A stretch of DNA of 64,000 nt from Rotaria macrura (taxonomy: Eukaryota > Rotifera > Eurotatoria > Philodinida > Philodinidae). The stretch is taken from assembly GCA_900239685.1 (NCBI GenBank), contig OENT01000730.1:1-64000 (forward strand), given 5' to 3'. Shown here piece by piece: positions 1 to 11,048 of the stretch (within the stretch, counting starts at the first letter, position 1; every line of letters starts with the position of its first letter). The notes under the pieces are model-generated. The model was not told where the DNA came from, did not search any database, and was given only the letters and a program-made list of their open reading frames with translations. The translations under genes were made by a program, and so were the position numbers.

Positions 1-1542
1 CATCCACATATATGTGAACTACCGTGACTAAAGAAAAGAATCGATAAGAAAAACACGTCTTACCCGTATGTGTATAGAAGGAGGAATGAAAAATCAACGA
101 ATCTGAATGGCAATGTATGCTTGATAGGATAGTGAATGTCAAACAACAATAGACATTTTTTTCCATTATTTTATGGAAATTTAAATATGATGTCAGTATA
201 TTTCTCGATTGTAATTACAACTCTTCCAGTAGGTTTTTCTTTTTAGTCGTAATCAATACATATATATGGATATATATATATAGATAAAGGTTGTGACTGC
301 TTTCATGCGTAGATCAAATATATTACTTAATCTTTTATAAGTTCAAAATTTGAATATTTCTCAATATCTCTTTCATGAAATATTATTTCTAGATTTAGAA
401 TCAAAATTTGTTATACCAATTGGCTTAGACTAGATGAAAATGCATGATTATCTAATTGCAATTCGATAAGACTGGTCGACTTTACTACCACGATGAGTGT
501 GCCATTAAACTGAATTGCTGCAATAATAATTCGTACGACTGTCACCTCTTTCGACCATTTACTTAAGATAGAGTTCAACCAATTGTATGTCCCATGAATT
601 TAGTAACTTATTCGTGCTTGGTCATCATAGATTGACTAGAAGTTCGTGCAACTGATACTTTTTGAGATATTTTAAGTTTCAAATTACTACTAAAATAAGC
701 TTCTAATCGCACTTTCACTTAAAGCATTGGAATATCCTTGCTCCTTTACACGAATAGTTTTCCCAGTCAATAAACATATAGATGTTTACGCTAAATAAAT
801 CTTCAATTTGATGTAGTATTGCGTTCGAATATATATGTATGAACGTCATATAAATTGTGTGCCTCATCAAACAAAAAGCAAGAAGGGATGCCGTACAATG
901 TTATCTCTAATAATTTGCTTTTCGATCACGTTCATGTCTCGACCACATCCACACTTACATGTTAAACGTAGCATCTGAACTTCCTATCCGTATCGTATTA
1001 TCGAGAAACATTTTCTTTATTTTTTACATGTAGAGAAAGTTAAATCTTTTGTTCTTCTGAAAGCAACCACCCATAGTTACATCAAGTGTAGTAAACGTTT
1101 CTTTTAGTTTTTATTTGATACACTAGAAATTATGTGGTACATGCTATAGCTGTTGTTGTTGTTGAAAGTATTGACGCATCATCATATATTTATATTTATC
1201 ACTCAATGTTCTCAACAAGGTGATGAACATGTAAGAGAACTCTAAGGAAAGTATGTATGTATTTGTCTGTCTGTGTTTTGCATATTTCTGTGTATAATGT
1301 ACATAAGCAGATAGAAATGTATGATACAAACATGTACTTATCTGTGGAAGAGTTCGATAAATATCATTTTTCTATTTAGCGATGTATAGTTTAATTACCT
1401 CTTGTGTACTTCTGTTCATTTGTATTCTCTTGCCATCGATACTATCACACGAGTAATGCGAAGTATAATAAATTAGTAGCGTATTTCTATATAAATTATT
1501 GTTGTAGTTTTATCTGTAGTGTTCGATATTCTGTATGCACCA

Positions 1543-1597
1543 GAGACCAAAACGAATAGAAAAATCTCGATTCGATTCATTTTCGGTCTTTGTTATT
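1543..1597. repeat. Short inverted repeat, GAATCG family
   Basis: About 55 bp whose two ends are imperfect reverse complements: the left end reads agagaccaaaacgaat and the right end attttcggtctt. The same ends (agagaccaaaaacgaatcg and ttcggttcggtct) bound the larger element at 29796-29950, so this is probably a deleted copy of the same family. No clear target duplication was found. Confidence 0.45.
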
Positions 1598-2035
1598 CAT
1601 AGTACTAGAGCTTCTCTGTATCGTTCAGTAGAGCATTATTCGTGAACGACTTACATGTTTCAGCAAATGTTCTCCAATAATATGAACTTTAAAATACCTT
1701 AAAAAGTGAATGAGTATCGATTTTCTACGAGAAAGCTTTCCACTCGATGTGATCATTAGGAGGAGTGCATGGCGTGAATCATGCTGGCATTTATTTCATA
1801 GAAACATATCATATGCACTTGTTATATAATTATTTGAAAGAATCTCCTTGATCGTAACTCTATATCAATGTGGATTGTAAGAAACCAGACATTATCGGAA
1901 AGCTGGTTGCTTGTCTATTATTTATTCACAAAATATTACGAGCTTCTTAGTGAATTTAATTACTCAAGAAAAAGAGTACCAAGTTAGCTACTAAAGATAT
2001 ACTAGAAAATATGATAATCACTGGATCACTCAGTA

Positions 2036-2178
2036 TTATGGGTGGCACTATATCTTTATTTAACTTGAAAAAAAGTTAAGTTAAGTTAGAAAACAGCATT
2101 GTCCTTGTGCACATAAAAAATCTGGCATTGTTCAGATTTACTGCACCCAGTAAAGTAAAGATAAAGTACCACCCCTAA
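2036..2178. mobile_element. 143-bp MITE, GGGTGGCAC termini
   Basis: Inverted termini: the left end reads ttatgggtggcactatatct and the right end, reverse-complemented, reads ttaggggtggtactttatct. The 6-bp direct repeat tcagta flanks it on both sides (2030-2035 and 2179-2184), which fits a target-site duplication. The interior is AT-rich and non-coding, with a short gttaagttaagtta run. A related terminus (ggggtggcactttaac) starts the repeat at 28713. The superfamily is uncertain. Confidence 0.55.
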
Positions 2179-3854
2179 TCAGTATCCATCCAATTCACAT
2201 TCGATACAATTCTGCCTAGTGTCGAATACATTTTGAAAAATCAAATACATCCAACTACCTATGCATGAAAAATGTATACTGATTGATTCTTAATTATTTC
2301 AAACAGAAGTAGTTGATCAAACTGGCCATTCAGAGAATACTGATTTTCAACGGGACTTCTTATTTAAACTTTAATACAAGTGATTTGAAAATGGATCAAC
2401 TTTTTACTTGTGACGAAAACCTAATCAAAGTTGTGCTAGAGATACTATGATAAATTTGAAACACTATTTGCAAAATAGCTGAGTGACGAAAAAACTATAC
2501 TCATATCTTTTTCATTTCTTTTTAATCTAAGTTTTCTAAAATTTCTACAACAGACGTTTTGTTTCTTTGTATTTCTTATATGCTTGGAGTTCGATGATTT
2601 TTTATTTCTACTCGTAGAATCTATTCGATTATCTACATTTAAATTTATTCAGAATAAATTAATTATAAATCATTGACAAACCGTACGTAGATGAGAAGAT
2701 TTTAATTTTGACTAATAACTGTACGTCAAATAATTGTGTCTGATATAATATTTTTCTCTATGAAGTGTGTTTTTTGTCAACTGATTCAATACATACACAA
2801 ATACTTCGTATCTTCGAATGAATAATTGGCAGTTAACATTTTTCCATACTTTCTGTTTTCAACAGCTATCTCATGAGGCTTCCTTCACAGTTTTCACGTT
2901 AATATGCGATCCCACAGCTTGTTAAAATATCCAATAATCAATTGAATTATATACCATTCTAGGAAAAGAAATTTTCGAGTATGGATAATAATACACTCTC
3001 TTGCCAATACGGTGTCTTGTATTATATCTTTGTAAGAATAGCTGCTAGTGTAATCTCTGTCCAATTAAAATACGAAACATGATGTAGCGCTAGTTGCTTA
3101 TTCTCTCAAATCTGGCCATTTTGTGTATATTCCGGTCTACTTCACCTGCATCGCTTTGTTTACAGTATAGAACTTCATTATGGAAATACATCATATACAT
3201 GTCGATTAGATACTAGTTACAAATGATCTCTATTAGTAAATTAATTAATTAAGTGGTAACTATTTAGTTCATGAAAATGCCTATCACTTTCTGTGGGGTG
3301 GAGTAGACCCAAATGTTTGCCCCATATACTTTAACACAGGTGTTAGATAATTTTTCATAAAACATCAAATTTTAGGAGATTCGGAACACTGAGTATATCG
3401 AATAGTCACTTTTTAATTCCACATGAATTATGCTAACAGCTTTTTCAGTGATATGATACTGATAAAACGTTGTAACATGAATATCTAAAGAAGAACCGTT
3501 TAAAATTTTTCTATTTCGACATTAGTGATTCTCTTGATTCTTAACAATTGTGAATGACGTTGAATGATTGCTTTAATTGCAATCAAGTTTTCTTCCCGTC
3601 ATGTTTATCATTCATTCACAGCGTAAATATGGTTCCGTCAATACTCGAAATAAGAATGAATGTAATATAATAGACCTTAAAGGCGATACATTTTCTCTTC
3701 GACGCATAAGAAAGAAAAGTTAGGCTCCATGGGATGAAGCATAATTACCTGTATCATTGAATTTTTACGGTAGTCTCTTGAAAGTTTTCTTTCTTATTAT
3801 TCTCTTCAAGAAAAACGAATAATATTCGAAAAGAAAAACGATAAACGTGTCAGC

Positions 3855-4764
3855 ATGCAAGTATTGATCGCATATCCATTTAAAAGTAAAATTCTTGATC
3901 GTCATCGCTTGGTCTATTCACCATAACATAGTTCACGAAGAACGAAGTATTCGTGTTGCTATTCGTCAATATTATCCGCACATAATAATTTTTGGAAATA
4001 ATGTTGTTGGAACTGAAGCGATTGAACTATGGCCTACAGTTATGGGCAATGAGATTCAACTAACATCAATTCGAAGAGGTTCATCACTTTCTCATATTCA
4101 CCTTGGTCGTGCTCGGCAATTAAATATTAATGTTTTGAATACATTGAGTGTAAATTCTCGGTTTGTTGCTGTGTATATGATTGAACATCTTCATTTGCCA
4201 AATGGTGGAACATGTTCAAAGATTGGAATTATTGGAATAGGCGCTATAGGAAGTCGAATCGCTTATCGTTTATGCAGAGCTTAACATACAGTTTATGTCT
4301 ATAGTCCAACTTTAACAAATCCTGATGAATCTATTCAAATGAAAATCCGAAAATGTAAAGGCATCGGATCTTCTGATCTGAGGGTTTCGAAGACACATCA
4401 ACAAGCCGTCGCCGATCCTACACACGTTATACTTGCTATTAATCCAGACAGAGTTAATAATGTCGGAGAACAGCTCTCGAAAGAATTTTTTCAAGTCATA
4501 CCCAATGATACAAGACTTGACTCGTTTACGGAACTTCGTGTTTTTACTCAAGGAGCACTTGATATTCTGATTGAGCGTGTTCGACAGGGGCAACTTATTG
4601 CACGCTTAGACTCACATGCATTCGATATAAGTAGAATTTAAGATCATCCAGAACAATTAGAAACTGTATCAGCTGCTATGACAGTATCTGGTTGTGGTGA
4701 AGCCATGGATCAAGCTGCTCTTGCTAATGTTGTACTTGATCAATCGTTTACATCTTCATTATAA
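3855..4764 (+). pseudogene. D-2-hydroxyacid dehydrogenase family pseudogene
   Basis: The conceptual product resembles NAD-dependent D-isomer-specific 2-hydroxyacid dehydrogenases, which reduce 2-keto acids to D-2-hydroxy acids. A plausible start ATG at 3855 opens about 23 codons in one frame; similarity then continues in a second frame from about 3900, so a frameshift lies there. In the second frame a segment typical of the region before the cofactor fold (LNTLSVNSRFVAVYMIEHL) precedes a Rossmann dinucleotide-binding motif, GIGAIGS, at 4234-4254. The frame is then cut by TAA at 4282-4284 and again by TAA at 4639-4641, while similarity continues in the same frame to the TAA at 4762-4764. The product would be about 300 residues, close to the family norm. 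No introns are seen. The family call rests on motif order, not on an alignment. Whether it came from bacteria, as many bdelloid metabolic genes did, cannot be judged here. Confidence 0.6.
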
Positions 4765-6223
4765 TTTTTATCGATTCATCTAGAAAAGCTGAGAACGTAC
4801 TCTGTTGCTGGAGTAGGTATCAAGGGTTTAGTCACGACTTTCTTTCTTTGTGTAAGTGAATCGGGACCTTTCGTAAAGTATGCCTAGGTAGAGAATGAGT
4901 TGTTTATCTATTTGTTCGACATTCATAGGATTATTACTCGTTTCGATCAAAACTCTTGTCGACACAGAAATATGTTCAATAAAAACATTTTCATAAAGTA
5001 ATTCAGATGTTTAAGAAAAAAACCCAGTCGAGATTTGATACTTGCTTCACAACGGGTGAATTTTATCTATTGAAACTGTACTAGCTGAGGAGTTTACCCG
5101 TGTGCAACATTTGCAATCGAAATTTTAGAAAATAATAAATTAACTTAATATCTAATATCCCTTAGAAAAGAAACATGTGCCATAACTTATATCTTAGTAT
5201 AACATATCGACGTGAACTTGAACTTCAATTGTACTTGATTGGAAAAAATTAGAGTATATACATACGTAAATAGTTCATTTATATCAACCTGTATAACTTG
5301 ACAAGAATATTATCTTGGTTTCGTTTTAAACGTTAACTTTGAATAGTTAAGGGAATGAACGAATCTATTGCATATGCTACAGCACAGAGAGCTATTTTAA
5401 CATCTATTTGAATGTTAAAATCTGTGCACGAATGAAGAAATTGATCAGTCTCTGAAAATTCAATTGGATCCTGCATATTGTAAAATTTTTAATAGACAGT
5501 ACATGAGTGTATTGCGAATGCTCCATGTATCTCGTCTTGGTATTCAAATCTGGATACTACACTGTACTCGACACCCAATGTACATTACTGAATATACATG
5601 GCATTGTCCTCTTGTATATTTTCACGATCAAACTATTCGAATTAAGAAAAACAACGAAAAAACAGTATAATCCATTTGGAAAAAAAACATGAAAGCACCA
5701 TATACCAAGTATTGCTAATTATTTGAAAAGCAGTTTTCTTTGATTTTTCTATCGAAACATTAGCTCACCACCATTTTCACAGTCTTCTAGAACTGTAATA
5801 AAGAAGCTCGTCTATAATAATGATATCACATTAGCATACGATTTTTGATTGTATATCGATATAACGTTTGCTACGTTCTGTGTTGGGGAAGAGGTGGACC
5901 AAATTTTATAGTCTATTTACTTCAACCCTCCTTTTGGATCATGTTTGATAAAATCATCATTTTACTAGGACATCTACTTTGGCTGATCTCTTATACAGTA
6001 ACTCTTATCGATGAACACAAACGTCCAAATGCTAAACATGGATCGGACAAAAAGAAATGTCTTGTAGCGGCACAACCCTCGATGGATGTGATGCATAGCA
6101 CGCATCTATAAAAGAAGCAATGGCACTCAGAGTTTTTTACAGAATAGATAGTTCAAGAAAATATCCGTCAGATCACGGAGGATGAAAAATAATACCTGAT
6201 CAATATAATGATCAAGAACGATA
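4765..6223. other. Intergenic, no supported gene
   Basis: AT-rich sequence between two broken genes. An open frame at 5845-6111 is somewhat protein-like (a hydrophobic stretch followed by a charged tail) and could be an upstream piece of the broken gene that follows, but it has no recognisable motif or splice sites. Confidence 0.4.
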
Positions 6224-7110
6224 ATGTGGATCGATAGATTTAGTGAACTTGCTGGCTATTCAGAATCAGTTGTCAATCTATTGAATCTAATTGTAGCCAA
6301 CATAAAGAAACGTGGCATCGAACTGTGGAAGCAAATATTTCAAGAATATCCAAATCTAACTCAAGATACAGTTAACCATCGTCGGATAGTACGGGTTTGC
6401 TCATCATTAGTTGCATTGAATGTTCTTTCAATGTTTCAAAAGAAATATCACAAAAGTGATGATGATCGTCAAATCCTATCACATTCGCAAGTTCTTGAAA
6501 AGATACCTGGTATTGTACTTCAGGATGCCGATGCTGGTGGACTTGAAGTACCTGGTTTCACTGTTAGGCATTTAAAACTTTGTCAAAATATAATTGAAGT
6601 TTTAGAAACGAATCTAAATGTAACATTTAAATAGTCAATACAAGTTTGTTCATTGGATGATATGAATTGATCTAAAATAGTATTGACTTCAAATCTAAAT
6701 TCTTGGGATTCTTCCTTGCTCGATAATATATTATTAGCTGTTCAAGGTGTTCTCGGATATTGGACGAAACTTTCTAATGTTCATTCGATAAAAAATGATT
6801 TAAAATATTCGAGAAAGAACAGATTGGTGTTATCAATGTTACTCCAAGTTATGATGATCAATATTTATAAGTTACAGGTGTTTTTGCTATTTTTGGTCAA
6901 CATGATATAGTTGAAGCATCTTATTTTAAGCAATCAATCGATATATTTGACTCAACTATTCGTGTTTATTTACCAAATGAAATCAAGACAAGTAGTGAAT
7001 CAGAGAGTTTTCCCACAAGACTTTGTATTAGTCCAATGGCTTCCAATGGAATGCCAATAATTCTTCGACTGAATGCTGAAAATAAAAAAAAAGCAAATAT
7101 GTTTTGTTGA
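6224..7110 (+). pseudogene. Unrecognised broken gene
   Basis: A 136-codon open frame (6224-6634) of ordinary soluble-protein composition, containing LLNLIVANIKKRGIELWKQI and a glycine-rich QDADAGGLEVPG segment. It ends at a TAG at 6632-6634. The same frame crosses a second stop (TGA near 6668) and continues to about 6820 with LLDNILLAVQGVLGYW. From about 6810 a different frame takes over (IGVINVTPSYDDQYL, a TAA, then VTGVFAIFGQHDIVEASYF and a further 60 residues) to a TGA near 7110. Three stops and one frame change over about 890 bp indicate a decayed exon of a larger protein. I do not recognise the family. It is clearly more protein-like than the chance frames around it, but that is a judgement of composition, not homology. 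Confidence 0.45.
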
Positions 7111-9026
7111 CGGAACAAACGATGGTGGATTTGTTGAGTCTCCAATTTGAGCAGCGATTCTTTTCGGATATAATTCAAGGTCCAACGAGTGTTTCGAATC
7201 TTTTTCATGTTTATAGACCTCTACGCCTCTATAGAAATACATTGTTATTTTCTTAAAATACATCCAATAGATTTTAAAAAAACGAATCGGATCGAAGTTC
7301 TGCTTTCGCTTATTAATGTTTACTAACTCAAATGGAAATATTTCATCTTAGTTCGAAATAAGTATGAATGTTATTCTACTCCTACTTAGTAGTCCTGAGT
7401 TATTACTTCATTTCTTCTTTTTTTTTGCATAAATCTCGTCATTTATTCTTTAATGATAATAAATCGTCACTTATGTAAAATACGCAACGGAGACTTAAGC
7501 ATGGAGTATTGAGATATTTATAAAGTTGGACAAAGTGTTTGAAGTCTAGAAGATAAAGAACTGTCTTCGAATTATATGCAGTTACACGTTATGTAAAATG
7601 CACATTTTGATTCAATAAACATATTTATGAAACTAATTAGTTTACAGAATGACTGATAACTATTGTACATCATAAAATAATTTGATGACCAAGGATGGGT
7701 TAGTAGCGTGAGTTTTCTTTGTTGCGGATGGGGATGCCAGAGCAAACAACTTTAGGGTTCGTATACAGCGTTGTGATAAATCAAATATGCTGAATAATAT
7801 CTAGATAAAAGCATACTATCAGTGACTCTGAAAGAACAGTACATCGATTCACTTTGATTCGTTCATAGGCGCTTAAAATATATTCGATGAAACTCTTCAA
7901 AAGAAAAACCATAAGGTGTTTCACCTTATGTTAATGCATGACGGTATCAAATTTTAAAGACTTCGACATACTTGAGCATGACATATCGAAGAAAAAAAAT
8001 ATTTAAAATATTTTTGTACATGCGTGCTCTGCTTTCGACTGGACACATGAAAAATATCTGTAAGATAATGTTATGGGAGACATTGTAATATTCATTACTC
8101 TGAATCATCGTGTACTGTGTAGATGAGATGTCTACTCTTTCATATCCATCCACATTCATATCTGGGCTTTTTTTCGATTGCTATAATGGCATTGTTGAGG
8201 TTTATAATGAACTTTGCATAAAAAATCTGAATTCATGATCAAAGTTATAATAATCATACATGATTTTCTGTCACAAGAGATAATAACATCCATTGATTTA
8301 GTTCATTATAATTGAATGCGTGAAAATATATTTGACACAAGTACTTAGATATGTGTATATGAATCTTTTAGTATAGATCTTAAAATATTCCTTACAGACA
8401 TTAAATAGTAATATTTGTAAGCATTCACTAAAGACAGCAGAAATCACTTAACAGATATGAAAAAAAAACTTCCATGATAATCATTGACTCGTTGTTCTTC
8501 ACGAGGCGTATCGGTAAAACAATGAAGAACCCATGTTTAAAGGTAAGTATGATGAATATTTTGATTCAATCCTCTTTCATTCACATCGCAATGGCGAAGT
8601 CTTGATATTATCAGATTTATAGACAGCACACCACTACTTTTAACGAAAAATAGCAAAGAAAGTTCTTGCCTTTCTCTTGCAACGAAGAAGACTACGAAAT
8701 AAATCAACAAAGTGATTAGTCATTCACTCTTTCAAGCAAAGAACTGACTTCCCTTATCTAAAATATAAATATAAGTTCTCATGACGATATTAACTTTAAG
8801 TTTGATCGTCACTTGTAATTCGACAAAGAAAAACACAACAAACTTCGTTCGTTATACGTAAACGTGAAAATAATCGTAAGTAGGCTTCATGAGTTGGCTG
8901 ATAATGATGATAATAAGTTCTTTGTCCGCATTGTTGTTTTCGTCGACAATATATTCAGCTGATTCTAAAATCACGAAACTAATTATAGTCAAAAATGTTG
9001 CTCAATGAAATACGATTGATTGGATA
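7111..9026. other. Intergenic, no supported gene
   Basis: AT-rich, with no open frame above about 80 codons that looks real. It includes a small perfect hairpin near 7910-7928 (ataaggtg and caccttat arms). Confidence 0.5.
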
Positions 9027-9034
9027 CTATCTAA

Positions 9035-10135
9035 CAGAGCTCGGCGGGGAGCGGGATAATCCCACCTAGTCCTGTCCCGGGACGGGAAAAAATGAATTTA
9101 CTACAGCGTCCCGCCAAGTTTATAACGCGCACGGTTGTCACACAATATCTTATACTTGTTGCAGTTGTGCGACACCTAATCTTTAAACAGATCGATAGTA
9201 AAAGAGATCATTCACATTTAAAAAAATATTTTTGTTTTTTTATATAGTCTTCCTTAAATTGTTTTAATTTGTAATTAAATAATTAAAATAAAATACGATT
9301 GTGACGTTTCGACAATCGAAGTTGTTCCATTCAGATGACATTGTACATGAATGCATAGGTACTCGTTTTCTTTTCTTTTATATACTATGATAATAGGATG
9401 GAAGAAGAAGGTAAATAGTCCATATATCCTACCAGTTTCACCTTCTTGTCGTCCCACCATCATACTATAAAAGAAAATAAAAAGAATACCTATACATTCA
9501 TGAACAGCATCATCTCAAGAAGACAACTTCGATTGTTGAAACGCCATGATTGTGCTTCATTCTATTTATTTAAATAAAATTTTGAATAATTTAAGGAAGA
9601 GTATATAAAAAACATTATAATATTAATGACTATATCCTTCCTAATGAACCGAGAAAAATTCACATTAAAAAAGAAAATAGAAACTAGCTACAGTTTTTCA
9701 ACTGGATATCCAGGAAAAAGAGTTGCCCACATTCCAGCTCTATCGTTGCAGATTCTGGATACTGCAGGAACCGGCAGAAAAAATTAGACATAACAGTCGT
9801 ATTCTGCAGGAAAATGTGGGAAATCCCTGGAACATTGAAGCAGTATTCCGAGCCGAAAATTGTCAGATTTTTTTCTTGATAATTTCCGGTCAGTTGCTGT
9901 TGTAAAAGAACAGAAATTGACTGGAATGTATTTGAAAAGTATGACAATTTTTCTGACCAAAATACTGCTTCCATTTTCCGGTAATTTCTGATGTTTTTCT
10001 GCGAGAACTGGCCTTTACTTCTCGGCCTAGGATATGACAGGATTAGGCGGGATGAGACTGACGCGGGACGGGACTCGTAAAGAAAAATGGAGCGGGAAGG
10101 GACGGACACCTTTTTGGTTGTCCCGTGGAGCTCTG
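9035..10135. mobile_element. Non-autonomous hAT-like DNA transposon, copy 1
   Basis: This 1101-bp element is bounded by the exact 8-bp direct repeat ctatctaa (9027-9034 and 10136-10143). Its ends are inverted repeats: the left begins cagagctcggcgggg and the right ends gtcccgtggagctctg. An 8-bp duplication with CAGAG-type termini is the usual signature of the hAT superfamily. Next to each end are GC-rich subterminal blocks rich in GTCCC/GGGAC (9041-9115 and 10020-10130), sharply unlike the AT-rich surroundings; in hAT elements such blocks are candidate transposase-binding sites. There is no transposase-like reading frame, so it would have to be mobilised in trans. The interior includes a ~384-bp palindrome, listed separately. 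A second copy with the same ends lies at 34130-35046. Confidence 0.85.
9232..9615. repeat. ~384-bp imperfect palindrome in hAT-like copy 1
   Basis: The left arm (about 9232-9420) and right arm (about 9430-9615) are reverse complements for nearly their whole length with a loop of only about 10 nt. Matching stations include agtcttccttaaatt with aatttaaggaagagt, gacaatcgaagttgt with acaacttcgattgtt, catgaatgcataggta with tacctatacattcatg, and aggatggaagaagaagg with ccttcttgtcgtcccacc. Transcription across it would give a long hairpin RNA. It may be a fold-back element inserted into the transposon or part of this copy's own core. Confidence 0.8.
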
Positions 10136-10560
10136 CTATCTAACGTGGGTATTAAATTAGATAGCTAAGAAGAATGACTGCAATTGTGAGCAAGAGCAGT
10201 ACGATACTGAAACTCGATTCGTACGGCACAACTGAATACAGCGTAACTGTTTATAACCAAGTAAAGATGATCGTAAATTTCTCTTCTCGTTTGAGAGTCA
10301 ATAGCGATAAACAAAATATAGAAATAGAGTACAGGTAAAACATTTTTCACAATGCTGAATTTTACAAATTCCTTGAATTTTGAAAAACTACATGTAAACT
10401 AGAAATAAGTTACATGTACATTCGTTATTCTTCGGCAACGCAATAGTAAAAGCACTGCTCAGAATATATAATTAGAAATCTGTCATTGGGTTTCGTTCTC
10501 GCTAGAAGCATACTATTTCATTTCTATTTTTTATTGAAAAATCAAAGGAGGTAAAAATGC
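10136..10560. other. Intergenic, no supported gene
   Basis: AT-rich sequence between the transposon and the two-repeat fragment; no coding evidence. Confidence 0.5.
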
Positions 10561-10603
10561 AATATGATCTATAAATTTAGCAGACAATTCCTTTCAGTTA
10601 GAT

Positions 10604-11048
10604 ATGTCACATAGGCACGGGGATGCAAGTCGTGGCTATCGTTTTTGGTTCTACCCAAATAATAAACCGTTGGTAGATACTCGTTGGGATACACACAATC
10701 CTGACTTATTTTGTGATAATCATTCGTATTGCTGTATAGCTGATTATAACACAGGAATGGTTGAATTCATCTGCCAAGGACATACAAGGTGAGTACGCAT
10801 CTTTATATTAATCGACTTAGCTTAATTCAACTATAATGTACAATATTTGCTGAGAACTGAAACATGAACTTACTGATATTACATTGTGGCATGGTGATCC
10901 TAATCGAAATCATAGCATCTTTGTTTATCCATCAGGTTCTGCATTAGCAAATCATTGGGATACATATAATGTTCAACAGATTTGCAATAATTACACCTAT
11001 GTTACGAAAAAAAATCTTGTGGATATTTTTCGATGTAATGGCCATTAG
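10604..11048 (+). pseudogene. Two-repeat secreted-domain-like fragment, probably broken
   Basis: Two successive segments share one pattern: HGD, then R, an aromatic residue before YP, then L, WDT-aromatic/H-N, spaced cysteines and finally F-x-C-x-GH. The first (10604-10788) contains HGDASRGYRFWFYP and RWDTHN and ends FICQGHT; the second (about 10857-11048) contains HGDPNRNHSIFVYP and HWDTYN and ends FRCNGH followed by TAG. A pyrimidine-rich acceptor (caattcctttcag) lies about 8 bases before the first ATG, and a strong donor (AG|gtgagt) ends the first segment at 10788. The only usable acceptor for the second segment (AG at 10853-10854) leaves the two halves one base out of phase, so the gene looks frameshifted or truncated. 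The conserved cysteines and aromatics suggest a small disulfide-bonded repeat domain. I do not recognise it and assign no function. Confidence 0.5.

Larger units (their letters stand above)
1..3854. other. Gene-poor AT-rich region
   Basis: No convincing coding sequence on either strand. It holds a short AT microsatellite near 262-283, a GTT run near 1150-1165, and two short inverted-repeat elements that are listed separately (1543-1597 and 2036-2178). The longest open frames are about 60 codons, as expected by chance at this base composition. Confidence 0.6.
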
